Source: Bacillota bacterium (GTDB taxonomy: Bacteria > Bacillota > Clostridia > DSM-8532). Taken from it: a stretch of 64,000 nucleotides of DNA. Under the pieces are notes generated by a model. The model was not told the DNA's origin. It saw only the letters and a list, made by a program, of their open reading frames with translations, and ran no database searches. A program made the position numbers and the translations under genes. The stretch lies in NCBI GenBank assembly GCA_023443745.1, contig JAEZTB010000045.1:62001-126000 (forward strand). The letters run 5' to 3'. Below, in pieces: positions 44,325 through 53,235 of the stretch (positions are counted from its first letter, which is position 1; each line of letters opens with the position of its first letter).

Positions 44325-45674
44325 TTACTCGGGAAGGCCTTTATTGATATCGTTATCCAGTATCATACCGGTATACATGACAGGATCCTTGGCGGTGGAA
44401 AAAGGAGGCGCATAGGCCAGATCCAAATGGAAAAGATCCTCGGCCTTTGCTTTAAAGGAAATGGCCGTCACAAATACGTCAATCCTTTTATCTACCCCTT
44501 CATAACCCACGATTTGAGCACCCAGCAGCCTCCCGCTGGTTCTGTCGGCAATGCCTTTAATGACTATTTTTTTGCCACCCATGTATTCCGGCTTGTTAGG
44601 TATAATAGTGCGGCCTACTGCAGTATCATATCCCAATTCCAATGCTTCCCGCTCCGACAGGCCTGTTTGGGCCACCGTCATGTCAAAGATTTTAAAGATA
44701 CCCGTTCCCAAGATTCCCCTGAACTCCAGATTGCCGCCCGTTATACTGTCACCGGCAATCCTTCCGGTTTTGTTGGCTGTGGAACCCAAAGGACGATAAA
44801 CAGGCTTTCCTGTCACCACATGAACCTGTTCGGTGCAATCACCACATGCATAAATATTATTAATACTGGTTTGCATTTTATTATTAACCTTAATGGCACC
44901 GGCCACGCCAAGTGCGATACCGGCCTGATCGGCCAGCTCGGCATTGGGTCGTATACCCGTTGATACAAGCACCATGTCGGCCTTTATGACTTTACCATCC
45001 GATAAAAGCACACTGTTTTCAGTGATTTCTGTAACAGAAGCATTGGTCAGAACCTTAACCCCGTTTTTCTCCAGATGATCCTTTACGTATACCGCCATAT
45101 CACTGTCAAGCCCCGGCGTTACCTGGGGCAATTTTTCAAGCATTGTGACCTCCATGCCGAGGACTTTTAAATTCTCGCAGACCTCAAGGCCGACAAAGCC
45201 TGTGCCAATGATTGCGATGTTTTTGGGGGAATGCGTGTCCATAAAGGCTTTTATCTTATTCATGTCCACAATGCTTCGCAGTGTAAAAACATGACCCGCC
45301 TCCACACCTTTTATGGGAGGGATCACTGCTCTTGCACCGGTAGCTAAAACAAGGATGTCATAGTTATCGGTAAAGACTTCCCCGGTGTCAAGCTTCTTGA
45401 TATCTAGGGTTTTTTGTGCCGGATCAATGGAGAGTACCTCATGGGCGATAAAAATATCGACATTGTACTTGGCTTTAAAGAATTCAGGGTTTCTTGGTGT
45501 CAGCTCGCCGGGGTCTTCAAACACACCGCCTAAATAGTAAGGCATACCACAGCCTGAATAGGAGATAAAGCTGTCTTTTTCATATATGACAATCTCTGCG
45601 TCCTTATTGTTACGTCTTGCTTTGGCTGCTGCGGACGTTCCGGCCGCCACCGCACCTATTATCACAATTCTCAT
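44325..45674 (-). CDS. FAD-dependent CoA-disulfide reductase / NADH oxidase-like protein
   Basis: 449-residue pyridine-nucleotide-disulfide oxidoreductase. N-terminal FAD loop VIIGAVAAGTSAAAKARR, single redox Cys42 in SYSGCGMPYYLGG (the CoADR/Nox type, which uses one cysteine and not a CxxxxC pair), NAD loop IAIIGTGFVGLEVCENL, and the second FAD motif YACGDCTE. The C-terminal dimerisation domain is complete. It reduces CoA disulfide or oxygen with NAD(P)H; the exact substrate is open. GAGGAGG before ATG. It is followed by the operator of the next gene, so it is probably its own unit. Confidence 0.9.
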   Translation of the reverse strand: MRIVIIGAVAAGTSAAAKARRNNKDAEIVIYEKDSFISYSGCGMPYYLGGVFEDPGELTPRNPEFFKAKYNVDIFIAHEVLSIDPAQKTLDIKKLDTGEVFTDNYDILVLATGARAVIPPIKGVEAGHVFTLRSIVDMNKIKAFMDTHSPKNIAIIGTGFVGLEVCENLKVLGMEVTMLEKLPQVTPGLDSDMAVYVKDHLEKNGVKVLTNASVTEITENSVLLSDGKVIKADMVLVSTGIRPNAELADQAGIALGVAGAIKVNNKMQTSINNIYACGDCTEQVHVVTGKPVYRPLGSTANKTGRIAGDSITGGNLEFRGILGTGIFKIFDMTVAQTGLSEREALELGYDTAVGRTIIPNKPEYMGGKKIVIKGIADRTSGRLLGAQIVGYEGVDKRIDVFVTAISFKAKAEDLFHLDLAYAPPFSTAKDPVMYTGMILDNDINKGLPE

Positions 45675-45874
45675 GGAAGAACCTCCTCATGCACTGTATA
45701 TCTTTAATATACCCCTTATTGCATGGCTCGACCCGTTAAAAAGAGGTGTGCGCCTTGGGCAGCGCACCACAAGACTCGGCCCGTTAGTGGAGGTGCGTAA
45801 AAAGAAATGGACACACCCGAAAATCAACAAACTTTTGGGTATATCCATCTTCTATCGTCAGTGGCCTCATTATT
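45675..45874. other. Intergenic region without a gene
   Basis: About 200 bases between two minus-strand genes. It contains a GC-rich imperfect direct repeat (CTCGACCCGTTAAAAAGAGGTG / CTCGGCCCGTTAGTGGAGGTG split across 45728-45800) and a weak hairpin (ACCCGAAAA ... TTTTGGGT, 45816-45841) that could lie downstream of the LPxTG gene. No convincing reading frame. Confidence 0.5.
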
Positions 45875-46708
45875 TTATTTTGTTACCCCATTTCTTCTGC
45901 GTTTTAAAAGATACCCCGAACAGACAAGCAGAATTCCCGCTCCTATGGGTAATGCCGCCGGTATGCCCCCTGTTTTGGGAAGACTCGTACCCTGAGGAAC
46001 TTCCTCGTTAAGAATAATAACTTGATCCGGTTCACTGCTTTCATCGGGCAGGGGATCGGGATTCTCAGGCTCAGGTATTACAACCACCGGGGTAGGCTCC
46101 GGGGTTGGGGTTACAGTGGCCTGGGGCGTAACAACGACTGTTGTGCCGCCATCATTGCCACCGTTTTGGTGATCGGGCTCGTGGGATTCGCCCATGGGTT
46201 CGGCATATAAAATCAATTTTATATCAAGACTAAGATTCTCATATTCATTCCCCGCGCTTTCGTCCATTGCAAGGACGACAGTAAGCTCATGGACAGCACC
46301 CCCGTTTATTTCGGTTGTATCAATCAAAGGAGCCTTTATGAAATCCAAAAGCCTATATTCACTTTGGGTGCCGTTTTTGATTGTCTTTAAGCTCAAAACA
46401 TCAGCCAAACAGGGCTGTGACGGATCATAGACAAAATCAAGGCCCAGCTTATACCTGGCTCTCATTCCAAAATTCTTGATCTTTATAACCGAAGTCTTAG
46501 ACCAGCCCGGATAGGCGTTGCCTTCACTGAGCACGGGGTCTGTCACTTTAGCACCGGCATCGTTGATAAAAGCTATATCCATTCCTTGCTGAGGGCCTGA
46601 TACCAACGGCTCGTTAATAACCCAGGCAAAGGATATGCTGGTAATGAGGGTTAAAAATAACAACAGCAATATCAGATAAACAGCCATTCCGGTCTTTTTA
46701 CTGCCCAT
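45875..46708 (-). CDS. LPxTG-anchored surface protein with TasA/camelysin-type N-terminus
   Basis: 277 residues. Short basic start and hydrophobic core with an uncommon signal end, LITSISFAWVINEP, like SipW-processed proteins. A compact beta-rich domain (about 35-170), a Pro/Thr/Glu-rich stalk (TPTPEPTPVVVIPEPENPDP, about 200-235), then the sortase signal LPKTGG, a membrane segment and a KRRR tail. It is expected to be cut by a SipW-like peptidase, then linked to the wall by a sortase, which is not encoded in the window. AAGGGAT before ATG. It follows the DUF5305-like gene on the same strand. Confidence 0.82.
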   Translation of the reverse strand: MGSKKTGMAVYLILLLLFLTLITSISFAWVINEPLVSGPQQGMDIAFINDAGAKVTDPVLSEGNAYPGWSKTSVIKIKNFGMRARYKLGLDFVYDPSQPCLADVLSLKTIKNGTQSEYRLLDFIKAPLIDTTEINGGAVHELTVVLAMDESAGNEYENLSLDIKLILYAEPMGESHEPDHQNGGNDGGTTVVVTPQATVTPTPEPTPVVVIPEPENPDPLPDESSEPDQVIILNEEVPQGTSLPKTGGIPAALPIGAGILLVCSGYLLKRRRNGVTK

Positions 46709-46847
46709 ATTACTATCCCTTCATATACTTATCAGCTGCGGTATGATGCTTAGCATCATATATATGCGTATAGATACTAATTAAATCGTATCTGTTTTAG
46801 CTCGTTTCATCTTCCTTCTATGGTTTATTAAAATTACCACAAAAGAC

Positions 46848-47990
46848 TTATCTTGAATGGTCAATAAGTATACCTGCGATAGAGGATTCCTTGTCATCTA
46901 CAGATTGAATAATGGCATTTGTCTCATCCGAGTAATACTTTCTTGGTATATTGGCTGTGTCTTCAATTTTATAGAAATACATCTCCTGATGGTTTAGGAC
47001 ATAAAATGTGCCTATATGATTTGCAACCTCATTAAGCTGATACACTATCGGCTTATTGATTTCATCGGAAATGCGAACCAAGTCTTCAATTGATCTTACT
47101 TCATATTTAAGCTCATAGGCCTCAGATATTCTACTTTTTAAAGCAACCATACGGTCTCCATGCTTCTTAAATATTTGCGTGAGCAACTTTTCCCTTAAAT
47201 CAACCTCTTTTGATCGGGTAAAGAATAAGATAAATACCAAGAGAATGAGTAATAAGGCATCACCCGCAATGAAGAGATAAACCTTCCCATAATTAACGGG
47301 AAGAGGCCGTTTGACGGTCTCCTCAATTACTCTTGGCTTGTCTTCACTGGGAAGTCCGCTTATTTTAAAATAACTGCTCATAAGCGGGATCATCAGGCTT
47401 GGTGATAAGCTCTCTTCAATTATTCCATTATCCGTCATCACTTTTATATGTACATTCATATTAATAGTCAATTGAGTGCTTGCATTGATCTTGGATTCGG
47501 CGACAACCATCTGAATAAATTCATTGAATTGAGATAGATCAAGGTTGATCTCTTTATTTATATTGAAGGAATCGCTTTCTTTTTGCTCAATTTGTGTTTT
47601 CGGCAAAAAAACATAATTCTTATTCCAGATTACAACTTTTTTCTCAGCCTCTCCGGAATAGGCCTCCAGTACTCCCGTAATCTCATAATCACCTGTAATG
47701 GCAGCCTTTCTTTCTCCTTTATAAGCATAAGTGTAGGAAGCTTTTATAGAATCCACATACTGACTAATGATGTACTGGCCTTCATCCAGGATTTGCTCTT
47801 CATAGAGTAAGTTTGGCTTCAGGATTACCTGGTACTTGGCATCTGCTTTATTTTCGCATCTGAATAGTGTTTTCTTCTCCTCTCCGAAATGTGGGGTCAC
47901 AAGCTCACTGATAAAAATATAGGATAAGACAAGCACTAAGATTGTTATTATGACTATAAGTGCTGTCCTTAAATTTTTTTTCAGTTCCAT
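46848..47990 (-). CDS. DUF5305-type membrane protein of SipW loci
   Basis: 380 residues: N-terminal membrane segment (about 8-28), an extracytoplasmic beta-rich domain (30-245), a second membrane segment (about 250-272), and a cytoplasmic tail. It matches the layout and motifs of DUF5305 proteins (KANPxLxY-like start, TYAYKGERKAAITGDYEI). These sit beside archaeal/firmicute SipW-like peptidase genes; function unknown. GGAGG 10 bases before ATG 47990 sets the start, six codons inside the open frame. Confidence 0.72.
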   Translation of the reverse strand: MELKKNLRTALIVIITILVLVLSYIFISELVTPHFGEEKKTLFRCENKADAKYQVILKPNLLYEEQILDEGQYIISQYVDSIKASYTYAYKGERKAAITGDYEITGVLEAYSGEAEKKVVIWNKNYVFLPKTQIEQKESDSFNINKEINLDLSQFNEFIQMVVAESKINASTQLTINMNVHIKVMTDNGIIEESLSPSLMIPLMSSYFKISGLPSEDKPRVIEETVKRPLPVNYGKVYLFIAGDALLLILLVFILFFTRSKEVDLREKLLTQIFKKHGDRMVALKSRISEAYELKYEVRSIEDLVRISDEINKPIVYQLNEVANHIGTFYVLNHQEMYFYKIEDTANIPRKYYSDETNAIIQSVDDKESSIAGILIDHSR

Positions 47991-48104
47991 ATGCAGCTTA
48001 CCTCCCAAAGCAATTGCAGACTTTTACTTCAACATTATACAGGAATGAATCATTTTTCTGCTTGTCTGGGTAATATTTACTCTTTTTATATCTGGTTAAA
48101 AAGT

Positions 48105-48176
48105 ACCAGTTCAATAAGTGGAATGTACCACTTAAAATAGACCGGTCGCATAAGTGGAATTTATCATTTGGTGTGA
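48105..48176. repeat. Two tandem imperfect 36-base repeats
   Basis: Units 48105-48140 and 48141-48176 share ACC at the start and an identical ATAAGTGGAAT core. The first unit contains a perfect dyad AAGTGG-N6-CCACTT, which has decayed in the second. The pattern recalls multiple terminal repeats of some insertion sequences, or a double binding site. The rest of 47991-48314 holds no gene. Confidence 0.5.
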
Positions 48177-48314
48177 GGAAACCGGCATCAATCAAGGCTA
48201 AAATTATAGCTGTTGTGTGTCGAACAAAAAGCTTATTAAGCCGGCAAACCAGTTTTTTGTTTGTAGCATTAATGGGCACTTTGAAAACTTTAAATATTGA
48301 GAAGGAGAATGAAC

Positions 48315-48983
48315 ATGAAAAAAACTCGTTTTTTGGCTCTTGTACTTGCTATTTCAATTATGCTGGTAGGCGCCGGTTACGCCTATTGGGATCAGACCCT
48401 GACAATCAACAATACCGTTACAGCCGGCAACCTGGATGTTAAGTTCATTTGCAGGTCCGATGTAGATGATTGGGATGATGGCTATATCAGCGGAGACCAT
48501 TCTGATTTGGTAAGCAGCAGTGCTGTCATAGCTCAAGGCGGTCAGAGTATTGATTTTGTAATTGGCAATTTCTATCCTGGAGCCGGTGCCTCCCTGGACT
48601 TCCTTGTAAAGAATACAGGTTCGGTTCCTGCCAAGATCACCAATGTTGTCGGGACAATCACACAGAATGAAGCTCTTGCCAATGCACTCAATTATAAGTT
48701 TGACCGGATAGTAAGGAAAACCATATTTGGTTTCTCTTATGAGGACATTGTACCGGTGGACGCAAACAATGTCAGTGATCTTGCAACCGGTTTAACAGAA
48801 GCTCTTAAAAACATTGTGATACAACCCGGTGAAATACTCATGCTCACAACCAGAAACATTATCGTTAATGAAACTGAGGAACCGAATTATCAAATCTTAA
48901 TGCCTTCTACAATTACCGGCGATGATTTTGAGCTTGAGACAACCAGATTTAACTTAGCATTGAATTTCACACAGGTCAATTAA
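48315..48983 (+). CDS. TasA/camelysin-like secreted protein (SipW-type substrate)
   Basis: 222 residues. Signal region MKKTRFLALVLAISIMLVGAG followed by YAYWDQTLTINNTVTAGNLDVKF, the pattern of TasA/CalY proteins (cleavage before or near YAYW, then a strand with TAGxLxV). The body is beta-rich with an NTGSVPAKITN segment also found in the 179-residue paralogue nearby. Such proteins form extracellular fibres in Bacillus biofilms. AAGGAG before ATG 48315. It is the only plus-strand gene of the cluster and ends at a strong terminator. Confidence 0.82.
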   Translation: MKKTRFLALVLAISIMLVGAGYAYWDQTLTINNTVTAGNLDVKFICRSDVDDWDDGYISGDHSDLVSSSAVIAQGGQSIDFVIGNFYPGAGASLDFLVKNTGSVPAKITNVVGTITQNEALANALNYKFDRIVRKTIFGFSYEDIVPVDANNVSDLATGLTEALKNIVIQPGEILMLTTRNIIVNETEEPNYQILMPSTITGDDFELETTRFNLALNFTQVN

Positions 48984-49004
48984 GCGAAAGCCTTTACCGA
49001 TTTT

Positions 49005-49047
49005 AAGATAAGCTGACCCTCTAAAAATGGTCGGCTTATCTTTTTTT
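49005..49047 (+). terminator. Terminator of the TasA-like gene
   Basis: AAGATAAGCTGACC, 10-base loop, GGTCGGCTTATC then TTTTTTT. Stem of 14 with one wobble; about 22 bases after the stop. Confidence 0.92.
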
Positions 49048-49079
49048 ATAAGTCAGCGAATATCAGCAATGTGTCCGAA

Positions 49080-50309
49080 TCATCTGGAACCCAATTCCAA
49101 TAAGGGTTCATCTTGTCTTCGCTTGAGCAAAAGGGTCGGCCATCCTATCTTAGGTACGACAAAGGTTACTTTTCCTTTAATAAATTCAGGCTTGACGAGC
49201 ATGGCATCTACAGCAGAATTATTATCCCCCTTAGTCCGAAAGCTCTTGGCATTTTGTTCTTCCACTATTTCAACGATGCGATGAGATATCAATATATTTT
49301 CCCTTTTGAATTGTATGATGTCACCTTCTTTTAATAAGCCAATATCTTCTTCCTTAAGGATTTTCTCGACCAGTATCATATCTCCCGGCATAATCAACGG
49401 CTCCATGCTGCCTGTTGCAATGACCGACGGATAAACAGGAAATACGCCAACAGCGAACCAAACCATTCCTATGGAAAATACACAGGTCATGATCCAGCTT
49501 AAAGAGGTTCCCTTTTCAGTCATGCTCTTTCTGTTAATCTTCTGATGCTTTTGATAAAAATTTTGCATTCCCAATAAAGAAAAGACAGGGCACATAATGC
49601 CGATGAAAGCACCCGTAATCCACTTTAAATCCGGCAGAATAGGAAAGAAGTAATTGGCAGCATTTATGATTCCTACATAACAAAGTGACGCTACAGGCCC
49701 TCCTATAAAGGCCAAATAGGTTGCCATCAGATTCTTGGATAGCTCGGGGACAAAAAACTCAGCTAAAAATTTGACCCAATCCTCTAAACTTTTGAAGCCT
49801 ATGTATTGATTGAGGTTATAACTCACTGCTGTAAAGAAAAAGGCGATGAGCATGAATACCAGATAACTCTCTTCTTTGGCCGCGTTATTGACCAGATGAC
49901 TCCTTATAAGCTCCTTAGCCATTAGCATTGTTCCAAACACAATCAAATTGGTGATTATACCATAAAAAGAAAGATCATAGGGATTTTTACCAAACCCATC
50001 TGCAACACCGGCACCAAACCATAACACAACATATACGCTTGCATATATAATTGCGCGGAAATAGATATTATCCCTCAATCTAAGCCTGGATTTGGGTCTG
50101 ACTCTGGGATACCGCCACGCTATCAACATAACGGTACACCAATAGCCGGACTTTATAATACCGTTGTAAAGCTTATAATCCAGAAAGGAAAACAGTGATA
50201 GGTTATCCATCAGGTAATAACCTATCACTAATCCTATCAATATAAAGCACGATACTCCAGACGGTCGTGTCGGTGAGTACTCTCTCTTCTTTTTCATACC
50301 GCAATCCAT
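49080..50309 (-). CDS. SipW-type signal peptidase I with multi-span N-terminal domain
   Basis: 409 residues. The first 270 residues contain about seven or eight membrane segments, unlike the short SipW of Bacillus. The C-terminal peptidase has catalytic Ser in ATGSMEPLIMPGD (near residue 301), and His in place of Lys in ISHRIVEI (near 343), the ER/archaeal-type dyad, with the TKGDNNSAVDA box. It should process the TasA/camelysin-like proteins around it. It begins 11 bases after its neighbour's stop; start choice between 50309 and ATG 50297 is uncertain. Confidence 0.88.
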   Translation of the reverse strand: MDCGMKKKREYSPTRPSGVSCFILIGLVIGYYLMDNLSLFSFLDYKLYNGIIKSGYWCTVMLIAWRYPRVRPKSRLRLRDNIYFRAIIYASVYVVLWFGAGVADGFGKNPYDLSFYGIITNLIVFGTMLMAKELIRSHLVNNAAKEESYLVFMLIAFFFTAVSYNLNQYIGFKSLEDWVKFLAEFFVPELSKNLMATYLAFIGGPVASLCYVGIINAANYFFPILPDLKWITGAFIGIMCPVFSLLGMQNFYQKHQKINRKSMTEKGTSLSWIMTCVFSIGMVWFAVGVFPVYPSVIATGSMEPLIMPGDMILVEKILKEEDIGLLKEGDIIQFKRENILISHRIVEIVEEQNAKSFRTKGDNNSAVDAMLVKPEFIKGKVTFVVPKIGWPTLLLKRRQDEPLLELGSR

Positions 50310-50320
50310 CTTAGCCTAAG

Positions 50321-50860
50321 CTATTCCTCTCCAAGTACAATAACTTCAGGCGTTGTGATATTGGTTTCTTCTTCATCTAAAGTGATGGCGTCAGGTGTGC
50401 TGATTTGGGGTTCCAGCTGCTCAAGCGTGATGTACAGACTCTTTCGCCAGCTGTCAGAGTTATTAAACAAAATATAGTCAAGCTGCAATTCTTTAAAACC
50501 GTCATATATTGATACATCTATTTCTATGGGTTCATCACCGGGACTAATGGTATGATCTAAAATTTTAACAGGAACGCTTCCCGTATTTTGTACCAGCAAT
50601 GTTAATAATCCTTGATAGCCTTGATTCATTTCCGCGGTTATAGATGCCGTATTACCCTCTATCTCTAAGTTCCGGATATTAATTCCCTCTTCCGGTTCAA
50701 CTTCACTATAGCCGTGAATTATAAGTCCTGACGTTCCTGTATTAACACCCACCCCCGCGTCGATAGAATCATTCCAGCTTGCATAGCTGATGCCTAGTAC
50801 GCTCATAAACAGTATTACTGACAGCATGATGATTTTTGTATGAGCACCCTTTTTTTTCAC
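50321..50860 (-). CDS. Small TasA/camelysin-like secreted protein
   Basis: 179 residues. Signal region TKIIMLSVILFMSVLGISYASWNDSIDAGVGVNTG, the same plan as the 222-residue protein, a beta-rich body with LLVQNTGSVPVKI, and an acidic tail (DEEETNITTPEVIVLGEE). GTG start behind GAGGTGG. Lies 42 bases after the response-regulator stop and 11 bases before the peptidase, so the secreted protein and its peptidase are made from the same message as the two-component system. Confidence 0.78.
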   Translation of the reverse strand: MKKKGAHTKIIMLSVILFMSVLGISYASWNDSIDAGVGVNTGTSGLIIHGYSEVEPEEGINIRNLEIEGNTASITAEMNQGYQGLLTLLVQNTGSVPVKILDHTISPGDEPIEIDVSIYDGFKELQLDYILFNNSDSWRKSLYITLEQLEPQISTPDAITLDEEETNITTPEVIVLGEE

Positions 50861-50902
50861 TTTCCGCCACCTCTTCCTCTATTTAAAAATACAATTATGG
50901 TC

Positions 50903-51526
50903 TTAATGAACACTTATGCTTAATTCTCTGTTGGCCAACAGCGCCGCTTCCGTGCGGTGGCTCAGTCCAAGCTTACCCAATACGGCGCTTACATGCTTTT
51001 TGACGGTATGCTCGGAGATATACAGGTCCTTTGCAATTTGCCGGTTGCTCAAGCCGCGGCCAAGATCCTTCAATACATCCAATTCTCTGTCGGTCAGTTC
51101 GTCGAACAAGGTTTTCTCCGGGGACCTGAATTTATATTGCATGACGGCTGGGTCATAGAACTTCAACCCGCGAATAATGACCTTGAAAGCGTAAATGATG
51201 TCGTCTGTAAAGGCCTCCTTAAGAATATAGCCGTCCACATTCATGCTCTGAGCCCTTTCAAAATCCTCCCGCCTGGAGGAAGAGGTTAAAACAAGGAATT
51301 TGGACTCCAAATGGCTCTGTCTGGATTTCTTCACAATTTCAAGGCCATCTTCCCTTCCAAGATTTATATCGATAATGGAAATCTCCGGCTTTCTTTTGGA
51401 TATCATGGCCATGGCTTCCTCAATGCCGGACGCTTCCAGTACTTCCTCAATGTCTGATTCAAAGGCCAGGGTTGAAGCTATTCCTTTTCTGACCAAGGGA
51501 TGATCATCAACAACCAATACCCTCAT
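50903..51526 (-). CDS. NarL/FixJ-type response regulator
   Basis: 207 residues. Receiver domain with DD at 7-8, phospho-acceptor Asp53 in ISIIDINLG and the LTSSSRRED/K-site region. C-terminal LuxR-type helix-turn-helix ELTDRELDVLKDLGRGLSNRQIAKDLYISEHTVKKHVSAVLGKLG. GGAGG 7 bases before ATG. Its start overlaps the kinase stop by 4 bases (ATGA). Confidence 0.95.
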   Translation of the reverse strand: MRVLVVDDHPLVRKGIASTLAFESDIEEVLEASGIEEAMAMISKRKPEISIIDINLGREDGLEIVKKSRQSHLESKFLVLTSSSRREDFERAQSMNVDGYILKEAFTDDIIYAFKVIIRGLKFYDPAVMQYKFRSPEKTLFDELTDRELDVLKDLGRGLSNRQIAKDLYISEHTVKKHVSAVLGKLGLSHRTEAALLANRELSISVH

Positions 51527-53235
51527 ACAATATCCTCCTTATATATTCCGGTTTTGAGATCAACAGGAACTTTAATGTTTATAGACGTTCCTTTGCCAAG
51601 GGTGCTATTTATCCGAATGCTTCCCTTGAGGGACTGGGTCAGCAACTGCATATTTTTAATTCCCATCCCCATATCGTTGGCCTTTTCAGTCCCATTAATG
51701 TCAAAGCCTGTTCCGTTATCTGTAATTTGAAGCACGACATCGCGGATACCCACAGCCAGCTCTATGGCGATATGTCCGGCTTTTCCATGCCGTAAAGCAT
51801 TCCCTATCCCTTCACAGATAATCCTGTAAAAAGCCGTTTTGTGGTCCGTAGAAAGTAATTCATAATTATCCTTGGGCTTAAAATCGATTTCAACCTCATG
51901 GAACCTTTTAATCGAGTCTATCATTCGTTGGATGTCCTGAATAAAATCATTAACGCCGTTTTTCTTCCAACTATACCCATAGATTGTTGATCGCAGGTCG
52001 CTCATAGCACTGTTGAGCGAGGATTGAATGATTGTAAGCTCCGTTTCTGCCTTCCTGGCATTCATTGAACCAAACCTTTTAGTCAAACCATAAATTCCGC
52101 ATGAAATACTAAAAAGCTTTTGAAGCACACCATCATGTATCTCATTGGCAATTCGATTTTGCTCTTCATTTATCAAAAGCCTCTTATTTATTTGTTCCAG
52201 TTCAGCTTTTTCAAGGACTATCGTACTCAACTCCGATAAGAAGATGAGTTGTTTTTCCCTTTCCTGATGCTCCTGGTTATCTGAGGAATGAGTTACCTCC
52301 ACACCAATGACACCATAAATCTCAAAATGACACTTAACCGGGGCAACCATCCATGATTTATTGTCAAGTTTAAAATAATCAATGGCATTCATGCTGCTTA
52401 CTTCTTTGAAGTGCTCTGAAAGCCCTAGCCTAAGGCGGTTTATCTCATTAGTATCTGATTGGATGGATGTTTCGATAATCGGCTGCCGGTCGTTCCCATT
52501 CTTTACAAAGAACACTGTTTCTGATTTTGTTATTCTTAATATATATCTCAATATGATGTTGGTAAGATTGTTTTGATTCTCCTGGGCAGATAATAAATGA
52601 ATCGCCAGATACAGCTCCATTGTAGCGCTCATGGACTTGCTTATTTGATTATTGGCCAATAAGAGTTCATGGTTTTTCTTCTCAAGGGTCGAGTTTTTCT
52701 CCTCTATTTTTCTGTTATAGCTGGCCAATAATTGTACGGCTCCTGTTATCAAAACAAGACTTATCAGTAAATTGGACTCCGTTTGAAGCGTCAAAATTGT
52801 TTTAACACCCATGAACCTTGAAAAGACCCATATTGAGCTGAATAAGTAAATAAGCAGATTCACCCAGCAGTAAAGCTTTCTCTTTAATGCCACTGCTCCT
52901 ACTAAAATCGTATTAAGAGAATACCAAATATATGGACTGGCAAGCCCTCCTGACGGTATTAATAGAAATGCGTTAAAAACCGTCTCAATCATTAAAAGCG
53001 GCACCACAAATCGGGCATTACTCAGGTAATGACTATATAGATGATTAAGCATCACAGAGGATATGCCAATGCAGCAAACGATAAACATCTTCCTCCCAGA
53101 AGAATGAGCTGTTCCTCCAATCAAAAAGAAAAGAGAGGTTACTGCAAACGAAGCATATCTGAATAGGACCAAAACTCTGTTGAGCTCAAAGGGTCCATAT
53201 CTCATTCTGATTCTATTTAATATCTGTTTAGTCAA
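51523..53235 (-). CDS. DegS/NarX-like membrane sensor histidine kinase
   Basis: 570 residues. N-terminal block of about six membrane segments (about 20-165), a coiled linker, a GAF-like domain (about 200-340), then HisKA_3 with phospho-His367 in ANEIHDGVLQKLFSISCG, and an ATPase domain with GNALRHGKAG and ITDNGTGFD. The signal is unknown. TTG start at 53235 behind GGAGG. First gene of a four-gene unit: kinase, regulator, secreted protein, SipW-type peptidase. Confidence 0.94.
   Translation of the reverse strand: MTKQILNRIRMRYGPFELNRVLVLFRYASFAVTSLFFLIGGTAHSSGRKMFIVCCIGISSVMLNHLYSHYLSNARFVVPLLMIETVFNAFLLIPSGGLASPYIWYSLNTILVGAVALKRKLYCWVNLLIYLFSSIWVFSRFMGVKTILTLQTESNLLISLVLITGAVQLLASYNRKIEEKNSTLEKKNHELLLANNQISKSMSATMELYLAIHLLSAQENQNNLTNIILRYILRITKSETVFFVKNGNDRQPIIETSIQSDTNEINRLRLGLSEHFKEVSSMNAIDYFKLDNKSWMVAPVKCHFEIYGVIGVEVTHSSDNQEHQEREKQLIFLSELSTIVLEKAELEQINKRLLINEEQNRIANEIHDGVLQKLFSISCGIYGLTKRFGSMNARKAETELTIIQSSLNSAMSDLRSTIYGYSWKKNGVNDFIQDIQRMIDSIKRFHEVEIDFKPKDNYELLSTDHKTAFYRIICEGIGNALRHGKAGHIAIELAVGIRDVVLQITDNGTGFDINGTEKANDMGMGIKNMQLLTQSLKGSIRINSTLGKGTSINIKVPVDLKTGIYKEDIV

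Noticed and set aside
45728..45800. Small structured RNA in the gap after the flavoprotein gene
   Set aside because: Only an imperfect direct repeat and weak hairpins are seen; no promoter or terminator frames a transcript.
48009..48314. c-di-GMP riboswitch before the TasA-like gene
   Set aside because: Some GGCAAACC-like text is present, but the GEMM conserved core and tetraloop are missing.
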